NCBI GenBank assembly: GCA_044426235.1
Contig: JAWXUS010000035.1
Location: 1 to 12,948 of the forward strand
DNA: 12,948 bases
Direction: 5' to 3'
From: JAGHEK01 sp044426235
Lineage (GTDB): Bacteria; Bacillota; Clostridia; Peptostreptococcales; Peptostreptococcaceae
A model generated the notes under the pieces. That model was not told the DNA's origin and searched no databases. It saw only the letters and a list, made by a program, of their open reading frames with translations. The translations under genes and the position numbers were made by a program. Below, piece after piece: positions 5,704 through 11,382 of this stretch. Every line of letters starts with the position of its first letter. The stretch's first letter is position 1.

Positions 5704-7107
5704 TTATTTATTTATAATATCTTCTTTGTTTTTGATTATAAATTTATTACTTATATTGCAAAAATTAAAATAATTATCTCTTTTAAATGTTTTATTAATT
5801 AATCCTACTTTTATATTTTCCATAGTTTCATGGTTAATATTTTCGTCAGCATAAATAGTAACATTTAAACCATTTTTCATTCCATCAAACAATTGATTCA
5901 TTTGATATATGTTATAATTTCCACTTAAAAGAAGTTTATAATTAAAGCCCTTAGTTTTAGCTAATCTAATTGCTTTTAATTGACGTTGGCAGTAGCCATT
6001 ATCAATATATTCAAATATATCTATCTTAGCTTTAAGAGCAAGTCTTATTTCTTCTATTATAGAAAAATGATAAAGTTTCATTTTATCTGTAAAAGTAAGA
6101 TTATCCTTTTTAAACTTCATGATTTGATTCATTGTCTCAGCTTTTATTTCTGGATTAGCTATTGACTCAATATCATAATCTTTTTTATGCCATTCGATTA
6201 ATACATCTAATTGAGGTGCATCAAATAATTGTGCTCTCTTTGCAGTTAATCCTAAAAGGTCGTAATGAAGAATATCATTTAAATTTTCTTTACTTAATTT
6301 TAATAAATTATCATAAGAGTCTAATGAAATATTTAATTTAAAAGCATCATACAAGATATCTATTTGATGTTTTGAATATCCTTCACTTAAGTATCCAATT
6401 GAATTAAAATTCAAATCATTAATGTAAAGGTATAAATCCTTAAAGTCAGTCATATCAAGTTCTTTTAAATTAAGCTCAATATCTTCTGAATTTAATTTAA
6501 ATATAACATAATCTACACACTCTACATGCTCATTAGGCACTTCTCTAATAAATGCTGAATCTAATCCACATAAGTCTAATTCTATTATAGATTTCATTTT
6601 TTCATAAGAATAATCCTTACCTTTTAACTCATTAATATAAGATATATCCTTAAATTTCTCATAAGCTTCAGTTAAAGCATTTATTTGATGACAATCATGC
6701 TTACTTGCATCTAAGTCTTCAAAAGATAGTCCAGCTTCTAAAGCATAGTATATTGCAGACAGTTTATAGTCAGAATATTCTCTGTAACCCTTAGTTACAT
6801 CAACGCCACATTCTATTCCAATTTGTAATTCAAAATCTTTGCTCTCATCATAATGTTCTAAGAATACATTAGCCTCGAAATTATTTCTTAAGCAATACTC
6901 TATTGCATTAACTTGAGCTTCTACATATAAGCATTTAAATCCATTATAAGTATCAAAATCAAATCCTGAATTTACATTAACTAAAACTTCCTTCTCTGTA
7001 TTTAAATCCATCTCATCAACCTTCACTTCTTGTAATAAATCATTTATCGCAACCACTGTATTTTCAGAAACTGCATTCACCATATCAAAAAAACTAACCT
7101 GTAACAT
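5704..7107 (-). CDS. Long divergent QM-EIR repeat protein, probable full-length solenoid
   Basis: The start is ATG at 7107, with AAAAGGAGA nine bases upstream. An upstream in-frame TTG at 7137 would place that ribosome site inside the gene and is rejected. The product is 467 residues, acidic, with no membrane segment. Clear repeats lie at the C-terminus: QLKAIRLAK, QMNQLFDGMKNGLN and TMENIKVGLINKTF are 26 residues apart (about 376, 402, 428), preceded by IEEIRLALKAKID at the same phase. Weaker copies of the Q-h-x-x-h pattern run through the rest (for example QVNAIEYCL, QINALTEAY, QIDILYDAF, QLDVLIEWH), so most of the protein seems to be degenerate repeat. A dyad (CCAA..GTTA-AAA-TAAC..TTGG, 7134-7158) lies next to a possible -10 at 7160-7165 and may be an operator. 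The function is unknown. Confidence 0.8.
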   Translation of the reverse strand: MLQVSFFDMVNAVSENTVVAINDLLQEVKVDEMDLNTEKEVLVNVNSGFDFDTYNGFKCLYVEAQVNAIEYCLRNNFEANVFLEHYDESKDFELQIGIECGVDVTKGYREYSDYKLSAIYYALEAGLSFEDLDASKHDCHQINALTEAYEKFKDISYINELKGKDYSYEKMKSIIELDLCGLDSAFIREVPNEHVECVDYVIFKLNSEDIELNLKELDMTDFKDLYLYINDLNFNSIGYLSEGYSKHQIDILYDAFKLNISLDSYDNLLKLSKENLNDILHYDLLGLTAKRAQLFDAPQLDVLIEWHKKDYDIESIANPEIKAETMNQIMKFKKDNLTFTDKMKLYHFSIIEEIRLALKAKIDIFEYIDNGYCQRQLKAIRLAKTKGFNYKLLLSGNYNIYQMNQLFDGMKNGLNVTIYADENINHETMENIKVGLINKTFKRDNYFNFCNISNKFIIKNKEDIINK

Positions 7108-7203
7108 ATATATATTTCTCCTTTTTTTTAAAACCAACTATTGTTAAAATAACCTTGGTCTTATATTTTACTATTTAGAGAAATTATCTATTACTAAGTA
7201 AAG

Positions 7204-7236
7204 AAAAAAACAAAAAAAATAACACTTAGTGTTATT
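7204..7236 (-). terminator. Terminator overlapping the stop codon of the 327-residue gene
   Basis: AATAACAC / GTGTTATT (7218-7225 with 7229-7236) is a perfect stem with a three-base loop, followed on the minus strand by a long T-run broken by single bases. The TAA stop of the 327-residue gene lies inside the first minus-strand arm, so terminating ribosomes may affect folding. Confidence 0.85.
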
Positions 7237-8215
7237 TTGTAAATATAAAGTTTTTATTTTTTAGCTCTTTATACATATTCTCCATATCTTTTTCGCTCAT
7301 AGTGTAGTCATTATAAAGTTCTACTGGTAGTTTATGCCTTAAACCTTTTCTAATTAAGGACATTTGCTCACTTGAAAATCTGTGGTTTAAATAAAAGTCA
7401 ACTCTTAAGTTAGACTTCAGTCCAAGCCTTATCTCTTTCATTTGGAGATGATTATACATAACGCTTAAATACTTATCAATATTTAATTTATCAATTATCC
7501 CTCGTATAACTTCAAGTTCTTGATGTTTGTTTAATAGGATAGATTCAAAGCCATAGTTATCAAATAGATATTCATTTAAATTAAGCCTGCATTCATGAAC
7601 ATTGATTACATATTCTTTGATAAGACGAGGAGGTTTTTTTAACATACTCTTTATATCTACATTATGTTTGATTGCTAAGCATATAGCGCCTCTTAAATAA
7701 ACGTTTATTCCTTTGTTGTATAAAAGTTCTTTATATTCATCGCAAACATCAAATCCTTCAATTCTACATAAACTTGACACAATCTCATAAGAATAGCCCT
7801 TTTTAATGTATTTCAAGGCTTTATCTCTAAAAATAGGATTATCAATAAATTGATTATAGAAATAATCATTGCATTCATAGTTATTTACTATTAATATAGC
7901 TTGAAGTTTCTTTCTTGTATCATCGCTATAAATCTTAAACGAAAGGTCAATGTTATTTAGTACGTCAATGCAACCCTTTTTAGTTAAACTTAATATTGCA
8001 TCAATAAAATGAAAAGATAATGTCTCCATGCAATCATTTTCATTAAAATTAAACAAGAATGTTTTTTCTAAACCATCTGCATCTTCATAATTTATTTCAA
8101 TAGCAGGCTCACTTATTACCTTATTTTCCTCATCTAATAATCTGTCATATTCATCGTATTCAATTATATTTCTTTCTTCTTCTAAACTATAAAAAATAGA
8201 ATCAACTTTACTCAT
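7232..8215 (-). CDS. QM-EIR repeat protein, 327 residues
   Basis: ATG at 8215 is preceded by AGGTG with short spacing (about six bases). The first ~120 residues are acidic and unlike the paralogues. Residues 130-200 are helical, with ALKYIKKGYSYEIV, matching the L-x-x-GY-x4-I pattern found before the repeats in other members. The repeats are at 232 (QELEVIRGII), 258 (QMKEIRLGLKSNLR), 284 (QMSLIRKGLRHKL) and a capping unit at 310 (DMENMYKELKNKNF), again exactly 26 apart. A promoter candidate (TTGTAG, 17 bases, TATAAG) lies upstream. No clear terminator separates the gene from the recombinase gene upstream, so read-through is possible. The function is unknown. Confidence 0.8.
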   Translation of the reverse strand: MSKVDSIFYSLEEERNIIEYDEYDRLLDEENKVISEPAIEINYEDADGLEKTFLFNFNENDCMETLSFHFIDAILSLTKKGCIDVLNNIDLSFKIYSDDTRKKLQAILIVNNYECNDYFYNQFIDNPIFRDKALKYIKKGYSYEIVSSLCRIEGFDVCDEYKELLYNKGINVYLRGAICLAIKHNVDIKSMLKKPPRLIKEYVINVHECRLNLNEYLFDNYGFESILLNKHQELEVIRGIIDKLNIDKYLSVMYNHLQMKEIRLGLKSNLRVDFYLNHRFSSEQMSLIRKGLRHKLPVELYNDYTMSEKDMENMYKELKNKNFIFTK

Positions 8216-8260
8216 AGGACACCTATTCTTTCATTTATTATCAATAGAGACTGCGTGTAG

Positions 8261-8289
8261 CTTATATTTCTTAAAAATTTTGTCTACAA
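8261..8289 (-). promoter_or_regulatory. Candidate promoter of the 327-residue repeat gene
   Basis: On the minus strand TTGTAG (8284-8289), a 17-base spacer and TATAAG (8261-8266) form a moderate sigma-70 match, placing the transcript start near 8254, about 40 bases before the ATG. Confidence 0.45.
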
Positions 8290-8320
8290 TTTCAGATATG
8301 ATTTCATATAATTATATATA

Positions 8321-8920
8321 TTAATCTTTCTCTAATTGATTTAATATTTCTTTAGTTTTACTGGCTTTTTCGCCTTGAAGATTAGAACTAAATATCTTCA
8401 TAACTTCTTTCATATCTTCTAATAAATCTTCTTGCTCTATTTTGTTTGAGTTGTCGATAATCTCTATATCGCAATTATATAAAGAGCAAATATATGCTAT
8501 TAGCTCATAACCAAATCTTATAAGCCTATCTTTGTATAATATAACAACTTTATCAACTTCATTTGCCGTTATTTGCTTTATTAATGATTCAAGGCCTGCT
8601 TTTTTACAATCGATTCCATCACCAATTTCTTCAATGATTTCAAAGGGTCTACCTTTTGCCATTAAGTAAGTTTGCATATTTTGAACTTGTTTATCCAAAT
8701 CATCTTTTTGTTTATCAGAGTTGACTCTGCAGTAACCTACTACTTTTCTTTCAACGTCTTTTATTCCTAAAATTCTATTTACTTGCTCTTGAGAATAATA
8801 TCTGTAACCACTGCAACTTTTGTGACTTGGAGTTAATTTTCCACTCTTATCCCAGTTTCTTAAAGTTTGAGAAGTAACATTTAACATTTTTGAGACTTCT
8901 GCTATTGAATAATATTTCAA
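8321..8920 (-). CDS. IS607-type serine recombinase (MerR-like HTH + resolvase domain) with Ser-to-Asn at the nucleophile position
   Basis: The start is TTG at 8920, with GAGGTG six bases upstream; the GTG at 8929 overlaps that site. The product is 199 residues, the normal length for IS607 TnpA. Residues 1-50 are a MerR-like winged helix (SKMLNVTSQTLRNWDKSGKL, wing GYRYY). From about residue 61 comes a serine-resolvase domain: GYCRVNSDKQKDDL, then GDGIDCKKAGL, then LYKDRLIRFGYEL with both active-site Arg residues. IS607-type proteins read GYARVSS; here the first Ser, aligned with gamma-delta Ser10, is Asn (codon AAC instead of AGC). A Ser follows at the next position. The late FSSNLQGEKASK segment is also divergent from the usual FSSxLYGxRS. 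No tnpB gene is adjacent, so this is not an intact IS. It is probably catalytically impaired and may survive as a DNA-binding protein or regulator. Confidence 0.85.
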   Translation of the reverse strand: MKYYSIAEVSKMLNVTSQTLRNWDKSGKLTPSHKSCSGYRYYSQEQVNRILGIKDVERKVVGYCRVNSDKQKDDLDKQVQNMQTYLMAKGRPFEIIEEIGDGIDCKKAGLESLIKQITANEVDKVVILYKDRLIRFGYELIAYICSLYNCDIEIIDNSNKIEQEDLLEDMKEVMKIFSSNLQGEKASKTKEILNQLEKD

Positions 8921-8940
8921 AATTATCACCTCTTGACTTA

Positions 8941-8969
8941 ACTATATCACAGGCGTATATAAAAGACAA
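8941..8969 (-). promoter_or_regulatory. Promoter of the serine recombinase gene
   Basis: On the minus strand TTGTCT (8964-8969), a 17-base spacer and TATAGT (8941-8946) are preceded by TGA, giving an extended -10 (TGATATAGT). The predicted transcript start near 8934 leaves a very short leader starting just before the GAGGTG site. The -10-to-start segment closely resembles that of the five-HTH gene. Confidence 0.65.
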
Positions 8970-9035
8970 TAACTATTTTGCTATCTTATAACTTATCTCC
9001 TTCAGCATTGAGACTATATTTGAATTTTCTAAATT

Positions 9036-9059
9036 AAAAAAACCACTATAATGTAGTGG
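9036..9059 (-). terminator. Terminator of the five-HTH gene
   Basis: CCACTA / TAGTGG (9043-9048 with 9054-9059) has a five-base loop. On the minus strand seven T follow. It lies between the five-HTH gene and the recombinase gene, so the two are separate transcription units. Confidence 0.85.
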
Positions 9060-9073
9060 CTTTAAGTCTTTTT

Positions 9074-9973
9074 TTATTTAATGTCTCTGTTTTTTTTATT
9101 TTCGATTTTCGATTTGATTTCTTGAACCGCAGTATATGTGTAATACTTTCTTCCAGAAATTGTTTTGTTCGACTTTATAAAGCCAACTTTGTCCCAATTA
9201 TCAATAGTCTTTACAGGCACATTAAGTATTTTAGCTAAGTCTCTTGGTCTATACATATCTATTTTAGAGTTTTGATAATCCTTAAATTGCTCATGGGTAT
9301 AGTATTTAGTTCCTGTTATCGTTCTATTAACCTGCATCTTACCTATATTATCCCAGTACTGAAGATTTCTTTTTGTTATACCTATCATTTCTGAAAATTC
9401 ACTTACGCTGTAAGTTTTTTCAACAAGATTCAAATCCTCATATTTATCTAAACAATAATATTTCATCAGATGTTCATTTGTGTAGTACTTTCCGTTAGTA
9501 GATGAATTAAATGGAACTAATATACCTTTTTTACTCCAAGTGTTTAGAGCTGCGGTTGATACCTTTATGATATTTGAAAAATCACATAGCTTATATAATT
9601 TATTGTCTTTTTTATCTATATATTTTTCCGATTCATCTCTATATAAGAACATTTGTTCTTTAGTATAAAACCTTCTATTACTCATAGTCTTATATGCTTT
9701 TAATTTGCCAGTTTTATCCCATGACTGCAATGTTTTAACAGAAATATTTAAAAGTTGTGCAAATTCTTTAGGTTTGTAGGTTTGAAGGCTTTCTTTAGCT
9801 TCAATATTCTTATTAATAATATCTTCATATTGAGAGTATGAATAATACCTATCTCCTTTAGGAGATTTTTTAGCTTCTAATAAACCTATATTGTCCCACC
9901 TTTGGAGAGTTCTAATTGATACATTCGTCATATTAGAAAATTCTCCTATTTTATACATTGACTCTTTGTTCAA
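9074..9973 (-). CDS. Protein of five tandem MerR-like winged-helix DNA-binding domains
   Basis: The start is TTG at 9973, with GAGGTG six bases upstream, in the same arrangement as the recombinase gene. GTG at 9982 overlaps the ribosome site, and ATG at 9958 is too far from it. The product is 299 residues and consists almost entirely of five MerR-like HTH units. Each has an h-x3-h-x-V/I-S/T-x3-h-x-x-W helix-turn-helix and an R/K-Y/F-Y wing. The marker Trp residues lie at about 26, 85, 146, 207 and 260. Core words are TLQRWDNIGLL, TLQSWDKTGKL, ALNTWSKKGIL, NLQYWDNIGKM and TIDNWDKVGFI; wings are GDRYYS, NRRFYT, NGKYYT, GTKYYT and GRKYYT. Unit 2 is especially close to the recombinase HTH (TLRNWDKSGKL). 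There is no effector-binding, catalytic or coiled-coil dimerisation domain. It presumably recognises an extended or repeated DNA site; the target is unknown. Confidence 0.85.
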   Translation of the reverse strand: MNKESMYKIGEFSNMTNVSIRTLQRWDNIGLLEAKKSPKGDRYYSYSQYEDIINKNIEAKESLQTYKPKEFAQLLNISVKTLQSWDKTGKLKAYKTMSNRRFYTKEQMFLYRDESEKYIDKKDNKLYKLCDFSNIIKVSTAALNTWSKKGILVPFNSSTNGKYYTNEHLMKYYCLDKYEDLNLVEKTYSVSEFSEMIGITKRNLQYWDNIGKMQVNRTITGTKYYTHEQFKDYQNSKIDMYRPRDLAKILNVPVKTIDNWDKVGFIKSNKTISGRKYYTYTAVQEIKSKIENKKNRDIK

Positions 9974-9992
9974 ATATATCACCTCGAAATAA

Positions 9993-10022
9993 ATTATATC
10001 ATATTTATATACAAATAACCAA
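9993..10022 (-). promoter_or_regulatory. Promoter of the five-HTH gene
   Basis: On the minus strand a consensus TATAAT (9993-9998) carries the extended motif TGA directly upstream, with TTGGTT 18 bases further up (10017-10022). The transcript start falls near 9986, leaving a very short leader, as in the recombinase gene. Confidence 0.6.
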
Positions 10023-10064
10023 TCATATTATTTAATTTATATATTTATTATAAAAAAAATCAAT

Positions 10065-11102
10065 TTATAATTTTTCTTTAAACTCATCTATTATTTCTCC
10101 AAGTTCATCAAAGAAATCAAGCTTATTAAAACTCTTATTTAATAAAGAACGTCTTATTTTAATCATTGCTCTTGAGCTTATATTACTATTTAGATAGGCG
10201 CTTACATCTAAATTAGACTCCATTCCAAGTCTAATTTGAGTCATCTGAGAGTCATTAAATTTAAGGTCTGAATAAATTGACGTATCTAATCCCCTTTTAT
10301 TCCCAAGTAAAATCTCTGTCATTTGAGGTACTGTTAGGTCTTTATTTACTGCATTGCTTAAAGATACATTTTTCTTACTAAATTCCCTTAAAAGATTCAT
10401 TTGTTCTTCACTTAATCCTTTATCTACAATCTCCTTATAATCTACTTTATTCACCAAACAAAGTCTTATTTGCTTCATATTGATTGAGCTTATATTTTCA
10501 TCTAAATAATGATTAATATCTACTCCCTCAAGAAGGCCATATCTAATCTCAGCCATTTGCTTGTGATTAAAGTCTATATTTATATATTTAAACACATCTA
10601 ACTTAGCTTTTATGCCTCTTGCTATTTCTTCCATTTGATTATAGTTAAATTCTTTGCTTATTTTATCAGATATATCAATTCCATTTATCAATCCATTTAA
10701 TATAATGTCTAATTGATGCGAATTGTATTTGTTTAAGTATTTTTTAATGGTTATATTGTTATTTTTTGCTCTAACAATAACCATTAATTTATCGCAATCA
10801 ATTACTTCTGGATTTTCTTTAAAGAAAGAATCAAAAAAGTCCTTATATTCTTGAATTAATCCATTGTTTTTACATGCAATGATTTTTTTAATAGTCCAAT
10901 GTCTATATCCCATATCAAGCAGTTCTTTTGCATAATCTATGTCCTCAAAATTTAATCCAATGACTAATTCAGATGCAACTAAGTCGTTAACTCCCATTTT
11001 CAATAATTTCAAGACCTTAATTAAGTCATCTTCATTAAAGTTTATAAAGTTCAAGTTTGAATAATCAACTATTTCATTTCTAAGACTTTCTTTTTTATTC
11101 AT
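10065..11102 (-). CDS. QM-EIR repeat protein, 345 residues, eight exact-period repeats
   Basis: The start is ATG at 11102, with GGAGG five bases upstream; the in-frame GTG at 11114 lies in that ribosome site. The N-terminal ~125 residues are non-repeat and include YAKELLDMGYRHWTIKKI, the pre-repeat motif shared with other members. Eight repeats then start at residues 130, 156, 182, 208, 234, 260, 286 and 312 without a single length change: QLDIILNGL, QMEEIARGI, QMAEIRYGL, NMKQIRLCL, QMNLLREFS, QMTEILLGN, QMTQIRLGM and a capping AMIKIRRSLLNKSF. Most carry D-(V/I)-x-x-Y/I about nine residues after the core. Strict period over eight copies indicates a regular helical solenoid. It is transcribed from an extended -10 promoter. 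No convincing terminator follows, so some read-through into the five-HTH gene is possible. The function is unknown. Confidence 0.85.
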   Translation of the reverse strand: MNKKESLRNEIVDYSNLNFINFNEDDLIKVLKLLKMGVNDLVASELVIGLNFEDIDYAKELLDMGYRHWTIKKIIACKNNGLIQEYKDFFDSFFKENPEVIDCDKLMVIVRAKNNNITIKKYLNKYNSHQLDIILNGLINGIDISDKISKEFNYNQMEEIARGIKAKLDVFKYINIDFNHKQMAEIRYGLLEGVDINHYLDENISSINMKQIRLCLVNKVDYKEIVDKGLSEEQMNLLREFSKKNVSLSNAVNKDLTVPQMTEILLGNKRGLDTSIYSDLKFNDSQMTQIRLGMESNLDVSAYLNSNISSRAMIKIRRSLLNKSFNKLDFFDELGEIIDEFKEKL

Positions 11103-11127
11103 AAAGACCTCCACAGTTATTTTTTTT

Positions 11128-11136
11128 ATTATAGCA
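11128..11136 (-). promoter_or_regulatory. Extended -10 promoter of the 345-residue repeat gene
   Basis: TGCTATAAT on the minus strand is a consensus extended -10. No good -35 is seen at the normal distance. The transcript would start about 20 bases before the GGAGG-ATG start region. Confidence 0.5.
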
Positions 11137-11208
11137 ATAAATTATGCATATATCTATTCTTTCATTGCTTTATAAATAGTTATTTAATGTTTATTTACCC
11201 TTAATAAA

Positions 11209-11242
11209 TTAAAGATAAAGGCCTATTGACCTTTATCTTTAA
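11209..11242 (-). terminator. Hairpin terminator after the long repeat gene and its 35-residue partner
   Basis: A 13-bp perfect stem, TTAAAGATAAAGG / CCTTTATCTTTAA, has an eight-base loop, 33 bases past the 35-residue ORF. The T-tract on the minus strand is interrupted (TTTAATTTATT), so it may be leaky. Confidence 0.7.
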
Positions 11243-11274
11243 TAAATTTATATTATTATTTTTCTTAATATATC

Positions 11275-11382
11275 TTAGTTATTGTCCATATCAAGTTCTT
11301 CATCAAATGGAAATTCATCTTTTTCATCATTAATCATCTCACTTAAGTACTTGATGATTTTTTCAAATATATCTATTTCCAT
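11275..11382 (-). CDS. Small acidic protein, 35 residues, coupled to the upstream repeat gene
   Basis: ATG at 11382 overlaps the TAA stop of the upstream gene as TAATG. GGAGAG lies about nine bases upstream, inside the end of that gene. The product is acidic: it begins MEIDIFEKIIKYLSEM, which could form one amphipathic helix, then has a D/E-rich tail (DEEL-DMDNN). The overlap, the ribosome site and the terminator just downstream support real, coupled translation. Its acidity matches the acidic C-terminus of the protein before it, which suggests that the two act together or that this is a split-off tail. No family is recognised. Confidence 0.65.
   Translation of the reverse strand: MEIDIFEKIIKYLSEMINDEKDEFPFDEELDMDNN

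Noticed and set aside
8321..9982. Complete IS607-family insertion sequence
   Set aside because: Only the recombinase half is present, with a changed catalytic position. There is no tnpB, and the neighbouring gene is the five-HTH protein. No IS ends were identified.
10021..10064. Terminator after the 345-residue repeat gene
   Set aside because: A T-run exists on the minus strand, but only a weak AT-only stem with a large loop can be drawn, so I do not call it.
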